Source: Salminus brasiliensis (lineage: Eukaryota; Chordata; Actinopteri; Characiformes; Bryconidae). From it: 64,000 nucleotides of DNA. Positions 38,414 to 48,885 of the stretch are shown piece by piece. The notes beneath the pieces are model-generated. The model made no database searches, was not told where the DNA came from, and worked only from the letters and a program-made list of their open reading frames with translations. A program made the translations under genes and the position numbers. Within the stretch, counting starts at the first letter, position 1, and the number at the start of each line of letters is the position of its first letter. The stretch spans positions 28,663,987-28,727,986 of the forward strand of contig NC_132880.1 of the NCBI RefSeq assembly GCF_030463535.1. The letters run 5' to 3'.

Positions 38414-38442
38414 TGTAACATGAAGCACACGGCTGATGAAAC
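38414..38442 (-). promoter_or_regulatory. asns: asns nutrient-sensing response elements (NSRE-1/NSRE-2-like)
   Basis: The motif TGATGAAAC (plus strand 38434-38442; minus strand GTTTCATCA) is identical to the human ASNS NSRE-1 core bound by ATF4 and C/EBP factors. GTTACA, the NSRE-2 core, follows on the gene's own strand at 38419-38414, 14 bases downstream. In human the two are about 11 bases apart. Here NSRE-1 is inverted relative to the gene, as far as I recall the human orientation. Position just upstream of exon 1 supports a role in induction by amino-acid limitation and ER stress. Confidence 0.65.
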
Positions 38443-38716
38443 TGCGCTCTCAGTGTACTCACTTCCACTCACTACCCGACAGCAGCGCAGCTACAGACTG
38501 TCAAAATAAAAGTCCCTAACGAGAGACACACGACACATGGGGACTTCCGGTCTAAGTTGTCTTTCTCAATGAGAGGGGAAAATAAAAACGGTCGTTATAG
38601 GTCATAAGGACATTTAGAGTTTCAGCTTAAAATAATTCTACATGCAAAATAAAGCTGCCGTCACACCAAATCTAAATGAAAAATTAAACAAACAAAACAA
38701 TTGTTCACTTGAAAAA

Positions 38717-39164
38717 TAATTAAGGTAATCTTCATCTTAATCTCCTCAGGCCCCCAGTGTAAAACTACAAAGTTGGACTTCTAAATATCTTCCTTCAGTT
38801 TTGCTCTCCTCTCTGTGTAGAACAGTCCTTAAAAGTGGCCATGCTTACATCAGCATACCCCTGATCAATCACAAGGCTAGCATGGCTCTGCCCTCTATTC
38901 GAGTCAGCACGACCTGGAACCCTAGACTGGAGCACCAAGTTAAAGCTAAATCTAAACCTAAAGTGCCACGACTTTGAGAGTGGCTGCCCCTTCGATGGAA
39001 GGTCCCAACACAGCAGCGTATCTGGAGAGATCCGCGGCCTAATCCCCACGCATTGTGTATAAATGCCCCGGTGATGCGCAGAGGGCTGAAAGGGATGTCG
39101 GGGCGCACGGGACAGTCGCAGCTCAAGCTTGGGTCTATACATGGACTGATAACTCTGTTATAGA
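38717..39164. repeat. Duplicated block B, copy 1
   Basis: The 448-base block matches 43917-44364 base for base in length; differences are confined to the first 80 bases. It is GC-richer than its surroundings and carries a 115-codon open frame on the minus strand in both copies. The encoded sequence (MYRPKLELRLSRAP...) is Arg/Ser-rich and matches no family I know. It is treated as non-coding repeat DNA. Confidence 0.9.
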
Positions 39165-39359
39165 GATATATAATATAGTATATACAACAGTATACAAAAC
39201 ACACATATCCAACAGTACAAAAGTTCTGAAACATTGTATATGCTATGTTTTATTCCTTACTAATATGTTAAATTCACTCAGTAAATAGAAATTGTACTAC
39301 TTTGAGTAGTAGCTCTGCAGTAGATGCCATATTTCAGTACAAACAAGCATGTACTTGGA

Positions 39360-39385
39360 ACAGGGGTGTCCAAACTTTTGCTTAT
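39360..39385. mobile_element. Transposon-end remnant at the block A2 junction
   Basis: 'caggggtgtccaaacttttg' is a terminal sequence typical of short fish DNA elements. It stops exactly where copy 2 of block A begins at 39386. No second end is seen. Confidence 0.4.
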
Positions 39386-40614
39386 GACGATATACAGTCA
39401 TACTATCCTCATTCGCAGCGTGTTACCTAGTGTATTGGGCTGAAAAAGAACGCTGAATGGTGTAATGCACTAACATTTACTATACACAACTTGCAGAGGC
39501 CTTTCTATCACATCAGTGCCATGCCCTAGACAGCAATACACTATGTAGCTAGGGAACTAGGGGTGGATTTGGAACGCCCCCAGCATCACTACTACCACTG
39601 CCGCCACTGCTGATGCAACTTAACTGATGCAACTTAACTGAATGGAAAAAACATAAAGCCAGATCTCAAAGACAAATCCCCACATAGATCTCCAGTCTTC
39701 ACGTACAGGATACACATGGAGCAGAAAGCGAGCTACATCACGGCGTACACAGTTATTCCTATAATACATTATCAGTAGACATTTTTAAAGTCATTAATAA
39801 GGGAGATATCGCCGCTATGACCTGGAGAAAAATACTTTAGTCGACAGAAATGAAAATACTCAGCAATACTAACATAAAGAATACTCATACCGGTAAGGAA
39901 CTACTTGTGCTCCACTGCCCACATAACGACTAAAGCTGAAATGTAAGCCACACAGTTTGGGAAGATGAAATTTGAAGGGTGGAGATGAAGGTGTTCAACA
40001 AACCCAGAATTACAAAGCAAGTCAGAACCAGACCGAAAGCTAGCTATAACGAAGCTGTCTGGATCAGCTCTGGCAATATTTCGCCATGTGCCGGTGTTGA
40101 CACTCAGGATCAGAAGCAGACCAAACTGTGTGATAATTTAACGGATTAGAGGTTTTCTGATCTCCTGTCTAGTACAGAACAATAGGAACGAGATAACTGC
40201 TCGAGTACGGACACAGGAAGTTTCAATTACTCTTACTTTTACCTTCCAGCAGAGACAGGCGTACAGGTCGAGCACGTGCTACAGTAGACTGGAGCAGACT
40301 GTCGTGGTGTAACATGAAGCACACGGCTGATGAAACTGCGCTCTCAGTGTACTCACTTCCACTCACTACCCGACAGCAGCGCAGCTACAGACTGTCAAAA
40401 TAAAAGTCCCTAACGAGAGACACACGACACATGGGGACTTCCGGTCTAAGTTGTCTTTCTCAATGAGAGGGGAAAAAAAAAAACGGTCGTTATAGGTCAT
40501 AAGGACATTTAGAGTTTCAGCTTAAAATAATTCTACATGCAAAATAAAGCTGCCGTCACACCAAATCTAAATGAAAAATTAAACAAACAAAAAAAAAAAA
40601 TTCATTTGAAAAAT
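39386..40614 (-). repeat. Duplicated block A, copy 2 (second asns promoter/exon 1)
   Basis: Near-identical to 37528-38717. Relative to copy 1 it carries 'ccctagacagcaatacacta' and following bases near 39530, replacing 'tccagtgccat'. It has its own NSRE-1-like TGATGAAAC (40328-40336), TGTAAC (40308-40313) and exon 1 donor (exon end 40243), all intact. Transcripts could in principle start here and splice to 36788. Confidence 0.95.
40308..40336 (-). promoter_or_regulatory. Second copy of the asns response elements
   Basis: TGTAAC (minus GTTACA) and TGATGAAAC are unchanged from the copy at 38414-38442, with the same spacing. It lies 1.9 kb further upstream of asns inside block A2. Whether it drives transcription is unknown. 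Confidence 0.5.
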
Positions 40615-40870
40615 CACCAACGCAAAAGTGGAATTTGTTTTGCTGAGATCCAGGTCAATTTTAACCCCGAGAATAAACAAACTTTGGGATTTGAGCAAAT
40701 AAAAAAAGGTTGGGCTAGGCTTGCATATGTCTCGGAAAACAAACAAACAGACAAACAGACAAACTGAACTGTCTAACCATAAAACTAGCTGGTTACGTTC
40801 CAATAGATCTTTAACAGATGACAGAATTTATTTTGGGTTAAACCCCATTTTGGAAGTATTCTGTTGTGAA

Positions 40871-41070
40871 GGCTGTTAGAGATCAAATTACTTTCTGTTT
40901 GTTTGTTTCCTTGTATGGGTGAAATGGAGTGATGCATGCACAATCAGGTTTTGTCAGTCTCATATTTGTTGTCTTTGATGTCTATGGCTACAACAAATTC
41001 ATCAATTATTGAAACGAATACGTGATTATTCTGATTGAGATTATCAGATTTGCTCCAATGTTACCAAATA
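40871..41070. repeat. Duplicated block D, copy 1
   Basis: Two hundred bases matching 42796-42995 with three mismatches seen by eye. It starts at 'ggctgttagagatcaaatta' and ends at 'ttaccaaata'. AT-rich, no gene. Confidence 0.9.
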
Positions 41071-41089
41071 AGAGTAAAGATGTGTAAAT

Positions 41090-41137
41090 GCCCCCAAGTG
41101 TAAAAGTACAAAGTTGGACTTCTAAATATCTTCCTTC
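41090..41137. repeat. Short piece of block B fused to block C
   Basis: 'gtgtaaaagtacaaagttgg' through 'aaatatcttccttcag' also occurs in B1 (38752-38798) and B2 (43951-43997). There it continues into the B body; here it joins block C1 directly. This marks a deletion or rearrangement junction. Confidence 0.85.
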
Positions 41138-42582
41138 AGAGCCACGAGCAGCAGCGGCTCCGCATCATCAAATCACAGCATTTGACAGACTGTTAATTTA
41201 GACACGCAGGTGAAAACAAGATCAGTTGAGCAACCGTGGTGTTAATTGTGCAAAAAAGATCTTGAGTGCTGGGAAAAAAAAGGACCAAGATCATTAGGAC
41301 AACACTATAAAACTATACAAGCCTAAGTAAAAACCCCAGAAACTGACACTCATTTGATGACTGCCAGCGTGCTCTCTCTCATTCAGACAGGTGAACTTTA
41401 ACGACCAGTTTCCAGGAGAGGCACTTTAAACAAAATATGTTCTTTAAAATAAAAATGTTTTTGGTTATAAAACTAGCTGCCGTCAAACAGTCTACTAAAA
41501 TAGCACTTGGCTGTGATCTGGTGCTGTTAGATTAAACGCAGTGTTCTTGAGTACCGTGTTTATATTGCTGTTGAAGGCAAGTGTCCGTCTGACAGAGCAG
41601 TCATTGCAGTCTACGCTGGACTGCGTCTCAGTCCGGTTCTGACCTCTTGACCCCCCCTGAGGTCAATGCTACAGTCGTTGTAGTCACTGCGCAGGGTGAG
41701 AAGTAAAGTAATCGTCAGTCCTGAATACGGTGGGAAGCTCTTGGTGCTGCTGCGGTGCTCTTTTAGGGCTGGCAGGCTTCTGAAAAGCAAGAAGAACAAA
41801 GGTCAACCACCTAACCAAGATCATGGGACAATATTATGCCAGCACAATCTGAGGTACAGATGCAGACAGCACCAGCATCTCGAATTCTGTCCCCATCTTG
41901 TTTATAGATTACATACAAGTTAATCAGCTGAGTGTCGGTACACACAGAATGTGCTGATCTTCCTGTGTGACCATATTTGAAAACATAGAACAAATAAAAA
42001 AAGAAGGGCTATCAAGCCACATCAAAACTGTAATAAATCATAATTTCATGCCTTGAATCCTTCAAATCCACATATATGGCCTGCTCAAGCCTGCCACAGT
42101 GAGTGTGAAAAAGTAGCTAAACCTTAGCAGAAAAGCCACTGTAAGGGACAGGGAGGGTGTGGTCTGAATATGCGCCACAACACAATAAAGCTGAAACAAA
42201 AGAAGTAAATGAAGTTTAGTTTGCTTTACGGTAACATTCCATTTGCTCTCCATAGAAGATCCTGAACTTCCAGTTCTCAACGAACATCTGATTACGGTAC
42301 CGGTGTGGAATCACTGCCAGGCTAATTGCCTAAGGTGCCTAAAGTACAGCATGTTCACTGTGCACTCCTGTGAAACTTTTAAACTATCTAACAACAGGAA
42401 TTAGTGAATTTGACTGTGAAGTTGAACAGCACGTCATCTGTGAACGCAAGGAGAAAATCAAGCTCCTCTCTCACTTCAGATACTCCTTAGGAATTTGGTG
42501 TTTTCCGGCACTCAGTATTACTGAGTATTACCATAAAACTACTGAATGTCAATACACACCTAATATAATAAAGTCATCTGGA
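41138..42582 (-). repeat. Duplicated block C, copy 1
   Basis: About 1.44 kb nearly identical to 45024-46471 at a constant offset of 3886-3887 bases. It contains a full second copy of the last bloc1s4 exon (41684-41779). Near its right end it departs from copy 2: 'gtatta' replaces 'aagccaggg', then the sequences re-align for about 50 bases. Confidence 0.95.
41684..41779 (-). pseudogene. Extra copy of bloc1s4 terminal exon
   Basis: Same 96 bases as the exon at 45570-45665, with an intact acceptor (TTTTCAG at 41786-41780), reading frame and stop. It encodes KPASPKRAPQQHQELPTVFR then TDDYFTSHPAQ. It lies downstream of the first copy, so bloc1s4 transcripts should use the proximal exon. It is not decayed, so it may be a recent duplicate or an alternative terminal exon. 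Confidence 0.8.
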
Positions 42583-42795
42583 CTTGTTTTTGAGAAAACA
42601 TTCTCAAAAAGTTCCATAAATACTGAGCACCTGTTGGCTGCTCAGATTCATTATTGAAGGCTTTGAGGGGTAATTGTTTATTTTTCTTTTATTACAGTTA
42701 GCTTTGCTCCACATCATGAGTACAGTGGAATGTTTAAACAGTTTGGACTGGACTAAACACTGTTTTTGGAGACTGGTGTATGGTTATGTGGTGTA

Positions 42796-42995
42796 GGCTG
42801 TTAGAGATCAAATTACTTTCTGTTTGTTTGTTTCCTTGTATGGGTGAAATGGAGTGATGCATGCACAATCAGGTTTTGTCAGTCTCATATTTGTTGTCTT
42901 TGAGGTCTATGGCTACAACAAATTCATCAATTATTGAAATGAATACGTGATTATTCTGATTGAGATTATCAGATTTGCTCAAATGTTACCAAATA
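42796..42995. repeat. Duplicated block D, copy 2
   Basis: Partner of 40871-41070. It is followed by unique AT-rich sequence (42996-43916) that is missing after copy 1. Confidence 0.9.
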
Positions 42996-43916
42996 ACTCT
43001 TATGTAGCTATTAGCTTTTAAATTGAGCTTTAGATTGGTTTATGCATTTGCCAACTAACAATGAAGACAGTAAAGATGAACAACTTATTTATTAATTTAA
43101 ATAAACTTTCCTGTGTTCTTTTGCCTCTCTAAATTTAAAACCAAGGATGTACAAAATAGCAGCAATAATATATGACAAAAGTAAATTTACTTGGTTTTCT
43201 CATAATTCTTTGAATCAGGAAAAATGTGAGACAAATATCAAAGTAATTAGCAAGCTTTCAAATGTGCTACTGCTACATTTGTTTCAGACAAATGTAGATA
43301 TTTTGATACAATTTCTGTTATGTATTGGTGACTTTTATTTTGACACAGCCTGAAATGAAGGGGTTGTGTGGAGTGTGGATTGCATCACGCTCCCTTTTTT
43401 CTTTTTTTTTTCCATTGCTCATTAAATGTTAATAGTGACTTAATTTAAGATTAAAGATTGTTTTTACACTCCGCCCATGTCCATGTGATGCTCCCACAAA
43501 TATAACTCTGCTCTGCACTCACACACCAAAGTGATGAAGCTGCAGACTGTGGCCGTTCCTGATGTGTTGCCTTATGGCCCCTCCTGACTCTGTATTTACA
43601 AACCGTTACAGTTTAATCCACACACTTCGTTCCTGAGAGACAGCAGCTCAGTCTGTATATTTTCACTGCAGCCCTGCGACCAGATTAAAGCAACTACTAA
43701 CCATTTGTTCCGAATTTTCCTTTAACTTTAGAAAGCAGAATGATGTATTTTACAACAAACACAAATAAAACCTTTAAATATTTCAATTTTCTATCACAGT
43801 AAACATGTTTTTGGGCAATAGCTTATGCTGGAGCAACCAGATGTAGCTTGGCTAGCTTGGACTTCTGATTTTTATGTAGCACTAAATTATGAGGGTTATA
43901 GAAAGAGTTTTCATTC
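42996..43916. other. Unique spacer between blocks D2 and B2
   Basis: Single-copy in this window. I see no gene, no splice-like exon and no recognisable mobile element. Confidence 0.5.
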
Positions 43917-44364
43917 TAATTAAGGTAATCTTGATCTTAATCTCCTCAGGCCCCCAGTGTAAATGTACAAAGTTGGTCTTTCAAATATCTTCCTTTAGTT
44001 TTGCTCTCCTCTCTGTGTAGAACAGTCCTTAAAAGTGGCCATGCTTACATCAGCATACCCCTGATCAATCACAAGGCTAGCATGGCTCTGCCCTCTATTC
44101 GAGTCAGCACGACCTGGAACCCTAGACTGGAGCACCAAGTTAAAGCTAAATCTAAACCTAAAGTGCCACGACTTTGAGAGTGGCTGCCCCTTCGATGGAA
44201 GGTCCCAACACAGCAGCGTATCTGGAGAGATCCGCGGCCTAATCCCCACGCATTGTGTATAAATGCCCCGGTGATGCGCAGAGGGCTGAAAGGGATGTCG
44301 GGGCGCACGGGACAGTCGCAGCTCAAGCTTGGGTCTATACATGGACTGATAACTCTGTTATAGA
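43917..44364. repeat. Duplicated block B, copy 2
   Basis: Partner of 38717-39164 at an offset of exactly 5200 bases. The identity ends at 'ctgttataga', after which the two diverge. Confidence 0.9.
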
Positions 44365-45023
44365 TATCAAAACCTCTGTAACTCCTAAAGATCTTAAAGT
44401 AAAAAGCTAGAAAACACAACTTCTCTGTCTAAAGGCAGGGTGTGTTGCCATGGTAACAAACTAAAATTGTGTTCACTCATGTTCATTATAATGTTAAACC
44501 AATGTCCAGACTGTTCTCAGAGAGGTCAGAGGAATGCATTTTGGCGATTCTCGAGTGTTTTAATCATATTTCTGCTTTGCGTTTTCTATTTAAGTGAAGC
44601 GTTCAGCAAAGTTTAACACCCAACATTAGTATTACATGGAAAAACCAACAAAAAAAACAATAACAAAAAATAGAATATCAAAATGTGTTCCCAGGGACTT
44701 TAATGTCTCAGTACCTGATTCAGCAGTAAATCTTTAAAGACATCTTTTGGATGTGGATGAAAAACGAATGAATTGTGGTTTAGTTGCAAACACACCTCCC
44801 CCGACTGAAACAACTACTGAAACTTATGATTAAACAAAGCTACATCAGTTTTTTACAATATTTTTGTATTTTATTATAAATAAACAAACATTAGTTACAA
44901 ATCAGTTGAAGTAAATACTGATTAGGTTAACTGGTTAATGACATTGATGTATAAAAGGACATGGTTCACTCAATATACGTTTCAAAGCCTGGACAGCATA
45001 GCATTAAATGTACATTATGATGA
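44365..45023. other. Unique spacer between blocks B2 and C2
   Basis: AT-rich single-copy sequence; nothing recognised. Confidence 0.5.
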
Positions 45024-46471
45024 AGAGCCACGAGCAGCAGCGGCTCCGCATCATCAAATCACAGCATTTGACAGACTGTTAATTTAGACACGCAGGTGAA
45101 AACAAGATCAGTTGAGCAACCGTGGTGTTAATTGTGCAAAAAAGATCTTGAGTGCTGGGAAAAAAAAGGACCAAGATCATTAGGACAACACTATAAAACT
45201 ATACAAGCCTAAGTAAAAACCCCAGAAACTGACACTCATTTGATGACTGCCAGCGTGCTCTCTCTCATTCAGACAGGTGAACTTTAACGACCAGTTTCCA
45301 GGAGAGGCACTTTAAACAAAATATGTTCTTTAAAATAAAAATGTTTTTGGTTATAAAACTAGCTGCCGTCAAACAGTCTACTAAAATAGCACTTGGCTGT
45401 GATCTGGTGCTGTTAGATTAAACGCAGTGTTCTTGAGTACCGTGTTTATATTGCTGTTGAAGGCAAGTGTCCGTCTGACAGAGCAGTCATTGCAGTCTAC
45501 GCTGGACTGCGTCTCAGTCCGGTTCTGACCTCTTGACCCCCCCTGAGGTCAATGCTACAGTCGTTGTAGTCACTGCGCAGGGTGAGAAGTAAAGTAATCG
45601 TCAGTCCTGAATACGGTGGGAAGCTCTTGGTGCTGCTGCGGTGCTCTTTTAGGGCTGGCAGGCTTCTGAAAAGCAAGAAGAACAAAGGTCAACCACCTAA
45701 CCAAGATCATGGGACAATATTATGCCAGCACAATCTGAGGTACAGATGCAGACAGCACCAGCATCTCGAATTCTGTCCCCATCTTGTTTATAGATTACAT
45801 ACAAGTTAATCAGCTGAGTGTCGGTACACACAGAATGTGCTGATCTTCCTGTGTGACCATATTTGAAAACATAGAACAAATAAAAAAAGAAGGGCTATCA
45901 AGCCACATCAAAACTGTAATAAATCATAATTTCATGCCTTCAAATCCTTCAAATCCACATATATGGCCTGCTCAAGCCTGCCACAGTGAGTGTGAAAAAG
46001 TAGCTAAACCTTAGCAGAAAAGCCACTGTAAGGGACAGGGAGGGTGTGGTCTGAATATGCGCCACAACACAATAAAGCTGAAACAAAAGAAGTAAATGAA
46101 GTTTAGTTTGCTTTACGGTAACATTCCATTTGCTCTCCATAGAAGATCCTGAACTTCCAGTTCTCAACGAACATCTGATTACGGTACCGGTGTGGAATCA
46201 CTGCCAGGCTAATTGCCTAAGGTGCCTAAAGTACAGCATGTTCACTGTGCACTCCTGTGAAACTTTTAAACTATCTAACAACAGGAATTAGTGAATTTGA
46301 CTGTGAAGTTGAACAGCACGTCATCTGTGAACGCAAGGAGAAAATCAAGCTCCTCTCTCACTTCAGATCCTCCTTAGGAATTTGGTGTTTTCCGGCACTC
46401 AGTATTACTGAAGCCAGGGCCATAAAACTACTGAATGTTAATACACACCTAATATAATAAAGTCATCTGGA
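45024..46471 (-). repeat. Duplicated block C, copy 2 (holds the used bloc1s4 last exon)
   Basis: Partner of 41138-42582. It contains the terminal bloc1s4 exon at 45570-45665 and presumably its 3' UTR on the minus strand. Its right end is one arm of a 145-base hairpin. Confidence 0.95.
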
Positions 46472-48826
46472 CAGCTGCTCAGTATTTATGGAGCTTCCAA
46501 ATGACTTTATTAGATGTGTGTATTGAAATTCAGTAGTTTTATGGCCCTGGCTTCAGGGCTTCTGCATGGGCTGCTGTGGTAACGACGCAGGCGCCTTTTT
46601 TAAAGCCCTTATAGGCAAGTCTGCCGCAACGCCACGGGGCAGTTATTATCAGACACACAAAACCATGTTCCTAAGTCTATGAAGGGGGGGAGATCAAAAT
46701 ACTTGAAACTGAAGGTTATCGTTGTTGTGGCATAACACAGTGTTTATCCGTAATCGGATACTGCAACTAGTAACTGGTGTCCTCATTTATACCATCTGTA
46801 CTTTCATATGCAGAAGCAGGAGAGATGGAGGACGAATCCTCCACCTCCACCAGACTAAGATACACCTGTATAGATCCGATTCTATTCACGTTTCAGACCA
46901 CATCCAAATGCGGTTTGGATCTGATTAGCAAACATTGCATTTCATGTGGTTTTTGGCTGTCCAGACTATAACAAATCAATACAGTCTAGATAGGCCAGGA
47001 TTTAGGCTGTCACTCTGAAAGTCCCATTTTCTCTATTACTTTAAAGTCCATCAAACTACTTCAGTTTTAACTACCCCCCCATTCTGTTATTGAGCATGTA
47101 CCATTTAAAATGTACCCTGCATTTATTACATACTACAATGCAACAAAAGCACATAATGAAATTTACTGTTCAAAAACACGTCAGTTCATTATTAGGAGAG
47201 CCAAGGGACTGATCAACAGCCATTTTAATACTTGAATATATAAATACAAAGGGTTTCCATTATGCAGCTGTTTTATGCACAGTGATGCCTACACAGGGGG
47301 GGGGGGGGGGGGGGTGACTGGGGGGGGGGGTGACATTTCAAAACAAGGCTTTCTAAAAATTGATTTCTTTTTTTTTTTTTACAGCTGTCAGTTTTGAAAG
47401 TCCCGTTTGCCATCAGGAGCTTTGCCTTGGCATTAATCTGCTATGGATGTCAGATATGGTCGATTTTGGTTCGACCATATCTGACTTTTATTCGTCTCTA
47501 AAATGCCTTCTGATTTTTGATTATGTCATGATGCACCAGCAGGAAGGACAAAATAATATTACCTAATAATATCCCTTATTATCTTAAGCAGATTTTTAGA
47601 CACTGTGTCCAATGACTGTCCACTCTATTAGACATCTGTATTTCGTTGGTCAACCTTGTAAATGTAAAGTCAGAGACTTTATCTGTTACAGTTTATCTGT
47701 TGCTGCACAGTTTGTGTTGGTTATCCTCTAGTCCTTTATTAGTGGTCAAAGGACACAGTACACAGGACGTTATTTCTGATCATAATGAGACATTACTCAC
47801 GTTTAAAAATCCAGGGACACTCATTGTCCGGAAAATCTTTTTGAAAGCGCCTGGTAAGGTTTTGACTTCCCCTTCTGCCTGGGTAACCTGCTCCTCCATG
47901 GCACTCACGTTGCCTGCGACTATCTTCACAAAAGCCTTTAGATAATGTAGATAAAATATATATGTAATAAACAATTGAGTTATAGAAATAGCACAGATTG
48001 TTAGATATCGGCCACACTGATCATATAGCAGATAATGTCATATATATGAATACCTCCAACTTATCAATTTTTCTGTAAATCTCTCTCATGTCTTCAGATT
48101 TTTGGTGAATCTGAGGCAGGTTGATGTTCACTATCTGAGAGGTGTCGTTTCGAATCTGTTAAAAAAGGAAGAATTTGTGAATTAAGTTGCTTTAATTACC
48201 AGCGATGTTCAATTCTTATTACAAGCATTTAGGGCTGGGAGTATTTATCCACATGTAGAAGTAATTTTTTTTTTATGTTATTTTATTATGTATGAATGTT
48301 AATTCAATGTTTATTTATCATGACTTCTTTTCACAGTGGATTTCCATGGATGAAAAAAGCAGATTATAGCCAATTACCCGATGTCACCCTCCTCTGGTGG
48401 CAAAGGGAAATGTCCAGAACATAATGCATATGCAAGTGTAAAATACCAGGGGTTCAAAATAATGCATTTATCAATAGTTATAAATACTTTGTCCCAATTT
48501 ACTGATTTTTCTAAATTGCTTATTGTCCCAGCCCTACTAGGAACACCATCTCTCGAAATATGTTTATCAGTGAATAATTCTACATGTCAAAAAAAGGTGA
48601 AAAGAACACATCAGCTTACCATGTCCAACATCCCCACAAACTCGTCCACTCGAGTGAGCATTTCTTCTAGACTCTTCTCCAGGCAGAGGATCTGCAGGGT
48701 CAAAACACAATATTGAGACCTGTGGGAGACGCTCTCCTACAGGTGTGGTGGGGGAATCTGAAACTACAACACTTTTGATAACAAATAAACTGCCTCTGAG
48801 CATTAAATAGAACTCTAAATGCATGA

Positions 48827-48885
<59 letters not shown>

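Larger units (their letters stand above)
37528..38717 (-). repeat. Duplicated block A, copy 1 (asns promoter and exon 1)
   Basis: The block is nearly identical to 39386-40614. By eye it differs in a few single bases, an A-run length near 38583, and a net 36-base insertion in copy 2. It contains the asns noncoding exon donor, the amino-acid-response motif and a tandem pair of TGATGCAAC. It begins next to 'tatatacgac' and ends at 'cttgaaaaat', where copy 1 runs directly into block B. Confidence 0.95.

Noticed and set aside
38795-39142. 115-codon minus-strand frame in block B (also 43995-44342) as a gene
   Set aside because: Arg/Ser-rich, no recognisable domain, no splice or promoter context. 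Its conservation between copies is explained by recent duplication of the whole block.
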